In this document: positions 23,390 through 33,239 of the stretch, one piece after another
Position numbering within the stretch: position 1 is the stretch's first letter
Layout of the letters: each line of letters opens with the position of its first letter
Source: Methylobacter sp015476545
GTDB lineage: Bacteria; Pseudomonadota; Gammaproteobacteria; Methylococcales; Methylomonadaceae
DNA length: 64,000 bases
Direction of reading: 5' to 3'
NCBI RefSeq assembly: GCF_052162025.1
Contig: NZ_CP197401.1
Span: 4,464,001-4,528,000, forward strand
Made by a program: the position numbers and the translations under genes
The notes under the pieces: model-generated
Seen by the model: the letters and a program-made list of their open reading frames with translations, nothing else
Databases searched by the model: none
What the model was told of the DNA's origin: nothing

Positions 23390-25682
23390 GATAGCCGCAT
23401 TCGTCTGGCTGCTGGGCTTGCTGGCGCTGGGCTTCGCCGGCAGCCGCTTGTTGACGTCAGACTGGTTGGAAACGGGGTTTCTGGCGCTGCTGCCGACCAC
23501 CGAACAGCAGCCTGAAATCGCCCAAGCCGTACGCCAACATAACGAACTTATCAACGGCAAGGTCATCTGCCTGACCGGTGCCGATTCTGCGCCGCAAGCG
23601 ATCGCCTATGCCGGCCAGCTTAAGGAACGGTTCGAGCAAAGCGGCCTGTTCAAGGATATCCGGCTGCAGGTGGATCAACAGAGTTTTGCCAAACGTTATC
23701 AGCAGCTGTTCGCTTACCGTTACCAACTGCTTGATGCGCAGACGCGCGGCATGCTGCTGGCCCAGCCCGAGGCGCTGATCGGCCGCAATCTGGAAATGCT
23801 CTACAGCCCGCTCGGGCAACTGCAGGCGGCGAATCTCGAACGCGACCCGCTGCTGCTGTTCAGCCGCTACTTCAACGCCCAGAATCCGGGCCGGTTCACG
23901 CTGGAACAAGGCGTGGTACTCGTGCAGGATGGCGGCCGCTTCTGGGCGCTGCTGATCGCTGACATGGCCGACAACAAGCTGCATCTGGACAATCTGGATG
24001 TATTGCGTGAACTCATGAACGGCGCACAAGGCCGGATCGAGGCGGCCGGCGGCGAACTGCTCACAACCGGCATGCCGCTGTTCACGGCCGAGGGCTCGCA
24101 CAGCGCGCAGCGCGAGATCGCCATCGTCAGCATCGGCTCCACGCTCGGCATCCTGCTGTTGCTGCTGACCTTCCGCAGCGCCCGGCCGCTGCTGCTGTCC
24201 TGTTTAGGGATAGCGGCCAGCACGTTTGCGGCGCTGGTTGTCAGCATCATGGTTTTCGGCAAAATCCACCTCCTGACCTTGGTGTTCGGCGCCAGCCTGA
24301 TCGGCGTCGGCATCGACTATGCGCTGCATTATTTCTGCAGCAGCTTCAGTTCGGAAAACTGGGCGCCTGCCAAGGGATTGCAGTACATCCTGCTGGGCAT
24401 CACGCTGGATCTGGGAACCAGCCTGGTCAGCTACGCCAGCCTGGGCGTCGCGCCGTTTCCACTCCTGCAGGAGATTGCGTTTTTCTCGGTCATCGGCCTG
24501 ATCGGCGCCTGGGCCACCGTGGTCCTGCTGTTCCCGCTGCTGCTGACGGGCTTCAAGCCTGCGCACAAGCCGGCCATGCTGCGGCTGACGAATTATTGGC
24601 AACAGCACTGGCCGGCCTGGCTGCTGAGGAACCTGATCTGGCTCGCGCCGGTGGCGATTGCGGCAGTTGCGGGCGGGCTCTGGCAGCTGACGCCGCGCGA
24701 TGACGTACGCCTGTTGCAGTCGGCCTCCGCCGAGCGCTTGGCGGTCGATCAGAAAATCCGGCAGTTGCTGCCTGTGAGAGCCGACAGCCAGTTTTTTCTG
24801 GTGTCCGGAAAAGATCCGCAGGACTGGCATCGGAACGAGCAGGCGTTACTAGCGCGCCTTGAAACCCTGAAACAGCAGGGCGCAATGGAGTCTTACGACG
24901 GACTCAGCCGCTACTGGCCTGACCCGGACACGCAGCGCGACAATTATCATCTGCTGAAACGGACGTTCTACGAGGCCGGCCTGCTGAAACGCTACATGGC
25001 GGAGCTGGGCTTTGACGAGCAAACCATTGCCGCAGAACAGCAGCGGTTTAAAGCCGCCGAAAACAGCCGCATCAGCCTGGTCGAATGGCTGGACAGCGCC
25101 GATGAAGCCCGGAAAATGCACTGGCTGGGCTGCGATGCCGGCCGCTGCGTGAGCACCGTATCATTAACCGGCATCAAGAACTTGGCGGCCCTGTCGCAGT
25201 TGAATGACTTGCAGGGCGTACGCTGGGTGGACCAGGCGACCCAGCTTTCGTCGCTGTTCGAGCGCTACCGGACCAGCGCCAGCACCCTGCTGATCGCCGC
25301 CTACGGCATTGTACTGATAGGATTGGGGCTCAAATTCGGCTGGCGCAATGCGCTGATGATCATTTCCGTGCCTGTTTTTGCGACAGCCGTTTCCCTGTCC
25401 ATGCTGGGCTGGTTTGACCAGCTGTTCAGCCTGTTCAACCTGTTCGCGCTGCTGCTGGTGCTGGGCATAGGCGTGGACTACGGCATCTTCTTCTTTCTGG
25501 CCGAAGATGAACGCTCCAGCACCTCGCTGGCCGTCACGCTGTCGGCCATCACGACGCTGCTGTCTTTCGGTCTGCTGGCCGTCAGCTCCACAGCTATCGT
25601 CCACGCCTTCGGCTTTACCGTCGCGGCCGGCATTCTGACGGCCTTGCTGCTGGCGCCGCTGGTGGGTAAACAGACACGATAA
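23370..25682 (+). CDS. MMPL/RND-type lipid exporter
   Basis: A 770-residue inner-membrane exporter. One N-terminal helix (FVWLLGLLALGFAGSRLL), a periplasmic domain, a five-helix bundle (about 240-400, with LLTLVFGASLIGVGIDYALHYF, the RND helix-4 motif), a second periplasmic domain and a second bundle (about 640-765, LFALLLVLGIGVDYGIFFFLAED). Two GxGxDYxxxF motifs confirm a complete RND repeat. It probably moves the polyene lipid outwards with the LolA-like protein. Last gene of the first lipid unit; the next gene starts 78 bp on and is unrelated. Confidence 0.88.
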   Translation: MRIYRPRIAAFVWLLGLLALGFAGSRLLTSDWLETGFLALLPTTEQQPEIAQAVRQHNELINGKVICLTGADSAPQAIAYAGQLKERFEQSGLFKDIRLQVDQQSFAKRYQQLFAYRYQLLDAQTRGMLLAQPEALIGRNLEMLYSPLGQLQAANLERDPLLLFSRYFNAQNPGRFTLEQGVVLVQDGGRFWALLIADMADNKLHLDNLDVLRELMNGAQGRIEAAGGELLTTGMPLFTAEGSHSAQREIAIVSIGSTLGILLLLLTFRSARPLLLSCLGIAASTFAALVVSIMVFGKIHLLTLVFGASLIGVGIDYALHYFCSSFSSENWAPAKGLQYILLGITLDLGTSLVSYASLGVAPFPLLQEIAFFSVIGLIGAWATVVLLFPLLLTGFKPAHKPAMLRLTNYWQQHWPAWLLRNLIWLAPVAIAAVAGGLWQLTPRDDVRLLQSASAERLAVDQKIRQLLPVRADSQFFLVSGKDPQDWHRNEQALLARLETLKQQGAMESYDGLSRYWPDPDTQRDNYHLLKRTFYEAGLLKRYMAELGFDEQTIAAEQQRFKAAENSRISLVEWLDSADEARKMHWLGCDAGRCVSTVSLTGIKNLAALSQLNDLQGVRWVDQATQLSSLFERYRTSASTLLIAAYGIVLIGLGLKFGWRNALMIISVPVFATAVSLSMLGWFDQLFSLFNLFALLLVLGIGVDYGIFFFLAEDERSSTSLAVTLSAITTLLSFGLLAVSSTAIVHAFGFTVAAGILTALLLAPLVGKQTR

Positions 25683-25760
25683 GGGCGATCCGCAACCGTC
25701 GGGAACTGATCAGCGCTCATAAGCCTCTGTTCGATAGGAACATCGTGCTTGGGAACCGCC

Positions 25761-28454
25761 ATGAAAATACATCAGTTCAGTATCGATGAAGCACTTGCCA
25801 GCCTCCACAGTCATCATGAAGGACTGTTGGCTGCACAAGTTGAAAACCGTTTGCGCGAATACGGCCCCAATCGCGTCGAACAGGTGCAGGGCGAGCCGCT
25901 GTGGCTGAGCTTTATCCGGGAGTTTGTACATTTTTTTGCGCTGATTCTCTGGATTGCGGCGGGGCTGGCGTTTTTCGCCGAATCCCGACATCCGGGCGAG
26001 GGCATGGCCATACTGGGCTATGCCATCCTGGGCGTTATCGTTATCAATGGCTTGTTCTCTTTCTGGCAGCAGTACCGCGCTGAACGCGCCATCGCCGCGC
26101 TGCAGAAACTGCTGCCTCAGCATGTCAAGGTGATCAGGGACGGCAAGGTCGGATTGATTTTCGCGGCTGACCTGGTGCCGGGCGACGTCATTTTATTGCA
26201 GGAAGGCGATAACGTGCCAGCGGATTGCCGCCTGCTGGAAGCGTTCTCGCTGCGCGTCAATAACGCCACCGTGACCGGCGAATCACGACCGCAGGCACGC
26301 GATGCCCTGCCTTCTTCCGAAGAACGTCTGGAGCACAGCCGCAATACATTGCTGGCCGGTACGTCGGTCGTTTCGGGCGAGGGCCGGGCCCTGGTGTTTG
26401 CGACCGGCATGCATACCGAATTCGGCAAAATCGCCCATCTGACCCAGACCGCGAGCAAAACCCGCTCGCCGCTACAGCGCGAGATCGTGCGCCTGAGCCG
26501 TCTGATCGCGATTCTGGCCGTCACGCTGGGCCTGGTGTTTTTCCTGATCGGGCACAGCATGCACATGTCGTTCTGGGACAACTTCATTTTCGCGATCGGC
26601 ATTATCGTTGCCAACGTGCCGGAGGGCCTGCTGCCGACGGTCACGCTGTCGCTGGCTATGGCCACGCAGCGCATGGCCAAGCGCAATGCTCTGATCCGGC
26701 ACCTGCCTTCCGTGGAGGCATTAGGCTCGGCGACTGTGATCTGTACCGACAAGACCGGCACGCTGACCGAGAACCGCATGGCAGTCAACGCGCTCTATCT
26801 GGACGGGCAGATGTTGACGCCGACAGCGGTACAGCGGCAGCCGGAACTGGCGCATGCGCACCGCCGGCTCTTCGAAGATGCGCTGCTGTGCCATAACCTG
26901 AAGGAAACGCTGCTCAATGGCAAGTGGCAATTAATGGGTGACCCTATGGAAATCGCGCTGGTGCGTATGGCCAAGACTTGCCTGGGCGAGGTGCGCGGCT
27001 ATCCCAAGATCAATGAAGTACCATTTGATACCGATCGCAAGCGCCTGTCCACAATCCATCATACGCCGGCCGGCATTGTGCTGTATTGCAAAGGCGCCCT
27101 GGAAGCGCTGCTGCCATTGTGCACGCAAATACAGACCGCAGCAGGGACCGTACCGATGACGCAGGATGCCCGGCAAGCGTATCTGAATGCGCAGGAAGAT
27201 ATGGCGGGCAGAGGGCTGCGCGTACTGGCGTTCGCATGGCGGATGCTGGAGGACAGCCACAATGCGCCGGCGCAGGAGAAGGACCTGATCCTCGCTGGGC
27301 TGGTCGGGCTGGAAGACCCGCCCAGGCCCGAGGTGCCGGCCGCTATAAGTAAGTGCCGGGCCGCCGGCATCAAGGTCATCATGATAACGGGTGATCATCC
27401 GCATACGGCGCAGGCGATAGGCCGGCAGATTGGCCAAATTCAGACTGACAACCCGATCGTGATTACCGGCGAACAGTTGCATAGACTGTCCGACATCCAG
27501 CTGCGCCTGGTCCTGGATGCGCCGGACCTCATTTTCGCGCGGGTCGGGGCCGACCAGAAAATGCGCATCGTCACGGCACTGAAGAAGAAAAAACACGTCG
27601 TCGCAGTCACGGGTGACGGCGTCAATGATGCGCCAGCTCTGAAAACCGCGGACATCGGCATCGCAATGGGCGTGGCCGGCACGGACGTGGCCAAGGAGGC
27701 TGCCGATATGGTCCTGCTCGACGACAATTTCGCCAGTATTGTCGCAGCCATCGAGGAGGGGCGTACCGTTTATGAGAATATCCGCAAATTCCTCACCTAT
27801 ATCCTGACTTCCAACATTCCCGAGGTCGCACCCTATCTGGCCTTTGCGCTGCTCAAAATCCCCTTGCCCTTGACCATCATCCAGATCCTGGCCGTCGATC
27901 TCGGAACGGATATGCTGCCGGCCCTGGGACTGGGCGCAGCCAAGCCCGAGCCGGGCAACATGGCCAAGCCGCCGCGCCCGCGCAAGGAAAGACTGCTGGA
28001 CTGGCGTCTGTTAACCCGCGCTTATCTTTTTTTAGGAGTAATGGAGGCGATTGCCGCCATGTCGGCTTATTTCTATGTGCTGTACAGCGGCGGCTGGCAG
28101 TGGGGCGAAGGACGGGACAGCCAGGATCCCTTGTACCTTAAGGCCACGACCGCCTGCTTCAGCGCCATCATCGTCATGCAGATCATCAACGTGTTTCTCT
28201 GCAAGACGCCGGAGCGCAGTGTATTCAGCGCGCCCGCCTTCGACAACCGGATCATCCTGGGGGGCATCGTCCTGGAAATCGCGCTGGTCGTCATCATCGA
28301 CTACACAGCCTGGGGCAATTTGATATTCGGCACGCTGCCGCTGGCGCCTGATGTGTGGCTATTCATCCTGCCGTTTGCGCTGGCGATGCTGTTGCTGGAG
28401 GAAGTGCGCAAGTTCGCGGTTGCCAAATGGAAATACTGGACCGGAAAAAGTTGA
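25761..28454 (+). CDS. P-type ATPase, Na+/K+-ATPase-like (P2C) cation pump
   Basis: An 897-residue P-type ATPase starting at the ATG at 25761. Motifs: TVTGESRPQ (actuator), IVANVPEGLLPTVTLSLAM (helix 4), CTDKTGTLTENRM with the phosphorylated Asp near 330, MITGDHPHTA and VTGDGVNDAPALK. Helices 5-6 read SNIPEVAPYL and AVDLGTDMLPA, close to animal Na+/K+-ATPase (SNIPEITPFL, IDLGTDMVPA), so the ion-binding Glu (about 688) and two Asp (about 713 and 717) are kept. Probably Na+ or K+/H+ transport rather than Ca2+. It lies within the lipid locus but has no known link to it. Confidence 0.88.
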   Translation: MKIHQFSIDEALASLHSHHEGLLAAQVENRLREYGPNRVEQVQGEPLWLSFIREFVHFFALILWIAAGLAFFAESRHPGEGMAILGYAILGVIVINGLFSFWQQYRAERAIAALQKLLPQHVKVIRDGKVGLIFAADLVPGDVILLQEGDNVPADCRLLEAFSLRVNNATVTGESRPQARDALPSSEERLEHSRNTLLAGTSVVSGEGRALVFATGMHTEFGKIAHLTQTASKTRSPLQREIVRLSRLIAILAVTLGLVFFLIGHSMHMSFWDNFIFAIGIIVANVPEGLLPTVTLSLAMATQRMAKRNALIRHLPSVEALGSATVICTDKTGTLTENRMAVNALYLDGQMLTPTAVQRQPELAHAHRRLFEDALLCHNLKETLLNGKWQLMGDPMEIALVRMAKTCLGEVRGYPKINEVPFDTDRKRLSTIHHTPAGIVLYCKGALEALLPLCTQIQTAAGTVPMTQDARQAYLNAQEDMAGRGLRVLAFAWRMLEDSHNAPAQEKDLILAGLVGLEDPPRPEVPAAISKCRAAGIKVIMITGDHPHTAQAIGRQIGQIQTDNPIVITGEQLHRLSDIQLRLVLDAPDLIFARVGADQKMRIVTALKKKKHVVAVTGDGVNDAPALKTADIGIAMGVAGTDVAKEAADMVLLDDNFASIVAAIEEGRTVYENIRKFLTYILTSNIPEVAPYLAFALLKIPLPLTIIQILAVDLGTDMLPALGLGAAKPEPGNMAKPPRPRKERLLDWRLLTRAYLFLGVMEAIAAMSAYFYVLYSGGWQWGEGRDSQDPLYLKATTACFSAIIVMQIINVFLCKTPERSVFSAPAFDNRIILGGIVLEIALVVIIDYTAWGNLIFGTLPLAPDVWLFILPFALAMLLLEEVRKFAVAKWKYWTGKS

Positions 28455-28531
28455 GGCGATGTCTCATGCCCTAAAGCGCGGGCAGCCTGTTCGGAGAGCG
28501 GCGGTGCCGCTCGCTTCGCGCTCGTCTCGTC

Positions 28532-29323
28532 TTACAAGACGAATTTTAGGCCAATTAATATCAAAAGGCTCGCCAATAGGGGTCTCAGCACCTTTTCCGG
28601 AATCTTGGCGCTGAAATAGCTGCCGACGTAAATGCCGGGCAGGGAGCCGACCAACAGGCTGCCCAGCAATACCAGATCCACATTACCCATGTGCATATGC
28701 CCGAGCCCTGCGACGGCCGTCAGCGGAATCGCGTGCGCCAGGTCGGTGCCGACGATGCGCACGGTCGCCAGGCGCGGATACAGGAATAATAAAGTCACCG
28801 TGCCCAGCGCGCCCGCGCCTACCGAAGTCAGCGTGACCAGTGCGCCCAGAACGATGCCGGTCAGGACTGTGAGAGGGCTCTGCCAGCGTCCGAAGCGCTC
28901 ATGGTGCGTCTTGCGCTGCAATGCAATTTCATGGCTTTTGCGGGTAAAAACGCTGCGGAAAATCAGTGACATGGCCGTTAAAATCAGCGTCACTCCCAAT
29001 GTCGTGGTCATCAGTTGCGTGACGCCGTCATTCTTTTCCATCACATAGGTCAGCAAATAAACAACCGTCAGCGAGGCCGGCAGACTGCCCAATGCCAGAA
29101 GCCCGACGATTTTCCATTCGACCGACTGATGCTTGTTGTGATGAACCAGCACGCCGCCGGTTTTGGTAATGGCCGCGAACAACAAATCCGTGCCGATCGC
29201 CGTTTTCGGGGCAAAATCAAACAGGAAAACCAGCAGCGGCGTCATCAACGAGCCGCCCCCCACGCCGGTCAAACCCACTAAAGTTCCGACCAGCAAGCCC
29301 GAAACGATATACGCTAAGTCCAT
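28532..29323 (-). CDS. TauE/SafE family membrane permease
   Basis: A 263-residue protein of about eight membrane helices. N-terminal GLLVGTLVGLTGVGGGSLMTP is the TauE/SafE signature (GxGGGxxxxP), repeated in the second half as GALVTLTSVGAGALGTVTLLF. The family exports sulfite or organosulfur compounds, or takes up related anions; substrate unknown. It points against its neighbours and is convergent with the P-type pump. Confidence 0.87.
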   Translation of the reverse strand: MDLAYIVSGLLVGTLVGLTGVGGGSLMTPLLVFLFDFAPKTAIGTDLLFAAITKTGGVLVHHNKHQSVEWKIVGLLALGSLPASLTVVYLLTYVMEKNDGVTQLMTTTLGVTLILTAMSLIFRSVFTRKSHEIALQRKTHHERFGRWQSPLTVLTGIVLGALVTLTSVGAGALGTVTLLFLYPRLATVRIVGTDLAHAIPLTAVAGLGHMHMGNVDLVLLGSLLVGSLPGIYVGSYFSAKIPEKVLRPLLASLLILIGLKFVL

Positions 29324-29572
29324 ATTAAAGAGCCTTAATTTTTAAAATAATAACGGTAACCCGCCATTATATAATCAATGGCCGGTCAACGTCATAAAGT
29401 GGATTTTAAACGGCGGCCGTTTTTTTCATGTGACGATTGCGGAAAATCGGTTTTTATCGATGGGAGCTGCGGCCCGCGCCGCGCCAATGATTGAATGCTG
29501 AGAGAAAAAGAGACGAAGCCATTCAGGCCGGACAAGCAATCGATGACCCTGATTTCGCCGGACCTATTCTGA

Positions 29573-29578
29573 TATAAT
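29573..29578 (+). promoter_or_regulatory. Candidate extended -10 promoter of the second lipid unit
   Basis: TGATATAAT (29570-29578) is a perfect extended -10 element, 33 bp before the ATG of the flavoprotein gene. The -35 region is weak, as is common for extended -10 promoters. Position relative to the gene supports use; not proven. Confidence 0.45.
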
Positions 29579-29611
29579 TAGCATTTTTTATCAGGTCGTA
29601 GGCATTTAACC

Positions 29612-30892
29612 ATGTCATCAGCAGCAAGTCAGCAACAAGGCGGCAATATTCAAAACAGCCATCCTCACCACGTCATCATTATCGGCGCCGGGCCTTCGGG
29701 CAGCATCGCCGGAGCCTTGCTGACAAACAAGGGCTATCGCGTCACGATTCTGGAGCGCAATCTGTTCCCGCGCTTCAGCATCGGTGAAAGCCTGTTGCCG
29801 CAATGCATGGAATTCATCAAGGAAGCCGGCATGCTGGAAGCCGTCGTCAACGCCGGATTTCAATACAAGGACGGCGCCTCGTTCGTGCGCGGCTGCAAAT
29901 ACACCGATTTTTCCTTCGAAGACAAGTTTACTGCCGGCATCGGCACGACCTTCCAGGTACAGCGCGGGGCATTCGACATGCTGCTGGCGCAGGAAGCCGA
30001 GCGCATGGGCGTCGAAATCCGTTGGCAGCAGGAGGTCTTGGAGGCCGATTTCTCGGCCGACAAGCCGAAGCTGACCGTGCGCGATGCGTCGGGCGAATTG
30101 TCGACCTGTGAAGCCGATTTCGTGCTCGACGCCAGCGGTTTCGGCCGCATATTGCCAAGACTGCTGGATCTGGAATCGCCTTCGGGCTTTCCGGTCCGGC
30201 AGGCGTTGTTCACGCATATCGAGGATCGCATCGACGCCGATGCGCGCTTCGACCGGAACAAGATCCGCATTACCGTGCATCCCGACCATGAAGACGTCTG
30301 GTTCTGGCTGATACCGTTCAGCAACGGCCGCAGCAGCCTGGGCGTCGTAGCCCGGCAGGAATTTTTTGATGCGCTGCCCGCTGACAACAAGGCGGCATTG
30401 CGGCAGGTCGTGGGCCAGGACCCGAGCTTGACGGCACTGCTGGGCAAGGCCGAATTCGACAGCGCCGTGAACACCATTACCGGCTATTCGGCCAATGTCA
30501 AAAGCCTGTACGGCAAGGGCTATGCCCTGCTGGGCAATGCCGGCGAATTCCTGGACCCGGTGTTTTCGTCCGGCGTCACGATCGCCATGAAATCGGCCAG
30601 CTTGGCCGCCGCAGCTTTGGACCGCCAGTTCAACGGTGAAGCGGTCGACTGGCAGTCCGATTACGCGAGCCCCTTGCAGCGCGGCGTCGACACCTTCCGC
30701 GTGTTCGTCGACGCCTGGTACGACGGCCGGTTTCAGGATGTGATCTTCCACGACAAACAGCGGCCCGAAGTCAAGGCGATGATCAGTTCGATACTGGCCG
30801 GCTATGCCTGGGACGAAAACAACCCTTACGTCAAAAATGCCCGTTCAAGGCTCGATACGCTGGCGGCATTTTGCCGCAGCGACAAGGAATGA
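29612..30892 (+). CDS. FAD-dependent oxidoreductase (halogenase-like fold, aryl-polyene type)
   Basis: A 426-residue flavoprotein. FAD-binding HVIIIGAGPSGSIAGALL (20-38), LERNLFPRFSIGESLLPQ (the GESLLP motif shared with flavin halogenases), DADFVLDASGFGRILPRL, and LLGNAGEFLDPVFSSGVTIAMKS. The tryptophan-halogenase WxWxIP motif is replaced by WFWLIPF, so an oxidase or monooxygenase role is as likely as halogenation. It heads the second lipid unit and overlaps the lipoprotein gene by 4 bp. Confidence 0.85.
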   Translation: MSSAASQQQGGNIQNSHPHHVIIIGAGPSGSIAGALLTNKGYRVTILERNLFPRFSIGESLLPQCMEFIKEAGMLEAVVNAGFQYKDGASFVRGCKYTDFSFEDKFTAGIGTTFQVQRGAFDMLLAQEAERMGVEIRWQQEVLEADFSADKPKLTVRDASGELSTCEADFVLDASGFGRILPRLLDLESPSGFPVRQALFTHIEDRIDADARFDRNKIRITVHPDHEDVWFWLIPFSNGRSSLGVVARQEFFDALPADNKAALRQVVGQDPSLTALLGKAEFDSAVNTITGYSANVKSLYGKGYALLGNAGEFLDPVFSSGVTIAMKSASLAAAALDRQFNGEAVDWQSDYASPLQRGVDTFRVFVDAWYDGRFQDVIFHDKQRPEVKAMISSILAGYAWDENNPYVKNARSRLDTLAAFCRSDKE

Positions 30893-31491
30893 CCGGATTA
30901 ATTGACGCAGCGACCGGCAGGCCGCCCGTTTTTATGGCTGTTTTTTTCATGATGCTGGCCTTGTTGACGGGCTGCTCGGCGCTGCAACACAAAGAAATTG
31001 CAGGAGAACCTGTCGCGCTGCCGATTGCGCCGCCGACAGGGCCGGCGCGGCATGTCGTGCAGCAATTGACGGCCACCTGGACGGACAGGCAGGAAACCCT
31101 GGTTTGCGTGCTGGAACTGGATGACCGGCATATCGCCATGGCCGGTCTGACGAACGAAGGGCTGAGCCTGTTCAACTTAAGCTACGACGGCCATACCCTG
31201 ACGTCCGACAAGAGCCCGCTGCTGCCCGATGCCGTGGCGCCGGAATTCATAATCGCCGATCTGCAGCTGGTCTACTGGCCCGTCGCCGGCCTGGAAAAAA
31301 TACTGCCGGCCGGCTGGCGGCTGGAGGCCGACCCGAACGGCCGGATTTTATATCATCAGGATGATAAGAAGGCTGAAGTCCGCTATTTGTCGCCCGATGC
31401 CGCATGGCCCCGGGACGTCGAGCTGACCAATCATCAATACCATTATCGCTTGGACATCAAGACTCTCAGTTATGACGTTTTACCTGAATGA
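30889..31491 (+). CDS. DUF3261 lipoprotein of the lipid locus
   Basis: A 200-residue lipoprotein. The lipobox LLTGC puts the lipidated Cys at residue 29; the mature part has HVVQQLTATWTDRQETLVCVL and PDAVAPEFIIADLQLVYWPV, features of the DUF3261 proteins found in aryl polyene clusters. Probably outer-membrane-attached and involved in transport. I chose the ATG at 30889 because it overlaps the preceding stop (ATGA). Overlaps the ketosynthase gene by 20 bp. Confidence 0.8.
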   Translation: MTGLIDAATGRPPVFMAVFFMMLALLTGCSALQHKEIAGEPVALPIAPPTGPARHVVQQLTATWTDRQETLVCVLELDDRHIAMAGLTNEGLSLFNLSYDGHTLTSDKSPLLPDAVAPEFIIADLQLVYWPVAGLEKILPAGWRLEADPNGRILYHQDDKKAEVRYLSPDAAWPRDVELTNHQYHYRLDIKTLSYDVLPE

Positions 31492-32650
31492 TTTAGGCCT
31501 CTTGTGCGCGCTCGGCGGTTCCAAAGCCGAGGTCGGCAGGCGGCTCGTGGCAGGCGACCGCTCGGGGCTGGTGATGACCGATCGGTTCAGTCCCGGGCGC
31601 GAGACCATCGTGGGCCGCATTGACAGCGAATTGCCCGAGATCCCGACTGAATACAGCGTTTACCAGTGCCGCAACAATCAATTGCTGCTGGCCGCTCTGG
31701 AACAAATCAGGCCGACCGTCGATGCGATGACCGCATCGTTCGGGCGCGACCGCATCGGCGTCGTCATCGGCACCAGTACGTCGGGCGTACTAAGCACCGA
31801 ACAGGCACTGGCTTCGGTGACGCAAGCCGGCGCCCTGCCCGACCGGTTCCACTACAAGCAGCAGCAAATGGGCGCCGGCGCCGACTTTCTGACTGCTTAT
31901 CTGAACCTGGCCGGGCCTGCCTACACGATCTCCACAGCCTGCTCGTCCAGCGGCAAGGCGTTTGCTTCGGCGCGCCGACTGCTCAATCTGGACCTTTGCG
32001 ATGCGGTCATCGTCGGCGGCGCCGACAGCCTGTGCGGCCTGACCATCAACGGCTTTGCCGCGCTTGAATCGATCAGCGCCGGCCACTGCAAGCCGTTCGG
32101 GCGGCGCCGCGACGGCATCAACATCGGCGAGGCGGCCAGCCTGTTCGTGCTGAGCCGGCAGCCCGGCCCCGTCGCCTTGCTGGGCATCGGCGCGACCAGC
32201 GACGCCTACCACTTTTCGGCGCCGGACCCGGCCGGCAAGGCCGTGATCAAAGCCATGCAGCTGGCCCTGGCCGATGCTGGCAAGACGCCCGATCAAATCG
32301 ATTACCTGAACCTGCACGGCACTGCCACGGTATTAAACGATGCCATGGAAAGCGCGGCCGTCAACGCCGTGTTCGGGCCGGCTCTGGCGGTCAGTTCCAG
32401 CAAGGGCATGACCGGCCATACCCTGGGCGCGGCGGCCGCGCTGGAGCTGGGTTTCTGCTGGCTGCTGCTGACCGGCAGCAGCGAAGACGCCCTGATCCCC
32501 AATGTCAGCGGCGATGAGCCCGATCTCGAACTGGCGCCGCTGCATCTGGTAAGAAAAGGTGAGCGCCTGGGGCGGCGCATCGACACCTGCCAGAGCAATT
32601 CGTTCGCGTTCGGCGGCAACAATCTATCGATAGTGGTAGGTAGAGCATGA
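31472..32650 (+). CDS. Beta-ketoacyl-ACP synthase (first of two)
   Basis: A 392-residue KAS I/II-type enzyme. The catalytic triad is visible: Cys in YTISTACSSSGKAF (about 150-163), His in LHGTATVLND and His in GMTGHTLGAA. NIGEAASLFVL and QSNSFAFGGNN are also typical. All three residues are intact, so it is a condensing enzyme rather than a chain-length factor. It sits before a 157-bp repeat-bearing gap and the dehydratase gene. Confidence 0.88.
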   Translation: MTFYLNDLGLLCALGGSKAEVGRRLVAGDRSGLVMTDRFSPGRETIVGRIDSELPEIPTEYSVYQCRNNQLLLAALEQIRPTVDAMTASFGRDRIGVVIGTSTSGVLSTEQALASVTQAGALPDRFHYKQQQMGAGADFLTAYLNLAGPAYTISTACSSSGKAFASARRLLNLDLCDAVIVGGADSLCGLTINGFAALESISAGHCKPFGRRRDGINIGEAASLFVLSRQPGPVALLGIGATSDAYHFSAPDPAGKAVIKAMQLALADAGKTPDQIDYLNLHGTATVLNDAMESAAVNAVFGPALAVSSSKGMTGHTLGAAAALELGFCWLLLTGSSEDALIPNVSGDEPDLELAPLHLVRKGERLGRRIDTCQSNSFAFGGNNLSIVVGRA

Positions 32651-32713
32651 TCGGCGATGGAAGAATTAAAGAACATGGCATAAATAGATTTGCCACAAAG
32701 GACACGAAGCTTT

Positions 32714-32793
32714 GTAGGGTATGCATTGCATACCTTTTTCAACATCTGCCGGTCCATCATGAATCCGGGATGGTACGCGTTGCGTACCCTACA
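32714..32793. repeat. Pair of facing palindromic repeats inside the lipid operon
   Basis: GTAGGGTATGCATTGCATACC (32714-32734, plus T-run) and the facing GGTACGCGTTGCGTACCCTAC (32772-32792) form an inverted pair, the first nearly identical to 17420-17444. They fill most of the 157-bp gap between ketosynthase and dehydratase, the only long gap in an otherwise overlapping unit. They could fold into an mRNA hairpin between the genes. Confidence 0.65.
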
Positions 32794-32807
32794 ACTTTCA
32801 TAGCCTT

Positions 32808-33239
32808 ATGAACGATTTTCCCGCTATTGCCGAACTGATCCCGCATACCGGCCCGATGATACTGCTGGACCGCGTGATTGCCTTTGACGATAACAGCCTG
32901 TCGGCCGAACTGGTCGTACGTAGCGGCCTGTTCGGCGACGATAAAACCGTACCGGCCTGGGTCGGCATCGAATACATGGCGCAGACCATCGGCGCCTATG
33001 CCGGCATGAAAGCCAGGCTCGCCGGGGAGCCGATCAGGCTCGGCTTCCTGCTGGGCACGCGGCGTTACAGCGGCAACGCAGCCGAATTCAAGGTCGGCAC
33101 TACTTTGACGGTGCATGTCGAGAAAATCATGCAGGACGACAGGCTGGGCGCCTTCGAATGCCGGATTCTGGGCGATGACATCGAGATCAGCGCCAATCTG
33201 AATGTTTACCAACCTCCGCTTAATGACACAGAGTTATGA
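32808..33239 (+). CDS. ApeP-like 3-hydroxyacyl-ACP dehydratase
   Basis: A 143-residue hot-dog protein. FPAIAELIPHTGPMILLDRV (about 4-23, catalytic His in PHTGPM), WVGIEYMAQTIGAYAGM (active-site Glu in helix) and RLGFLLGTRRY match the ApeP dehydratase family (COG4706). It removes water from the beta-hydroxyacyl intermediate to create each double bond. It overlaps the ketoreductase by 4 bp. Confidence 0.87.
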   Translation: MNDFPAIAELIPHTGPMILLDRVIAFDDNSLSAELVVRSGLFGDDKTVPAWVGIEYMAQTIGAYAGMKARLAGEPIRLGFLLGTRRYSGNAAEFKVGTTLTVHVEKIMQDDRLGAFECRILGDDIEISANLNVYQPPLNDTEL

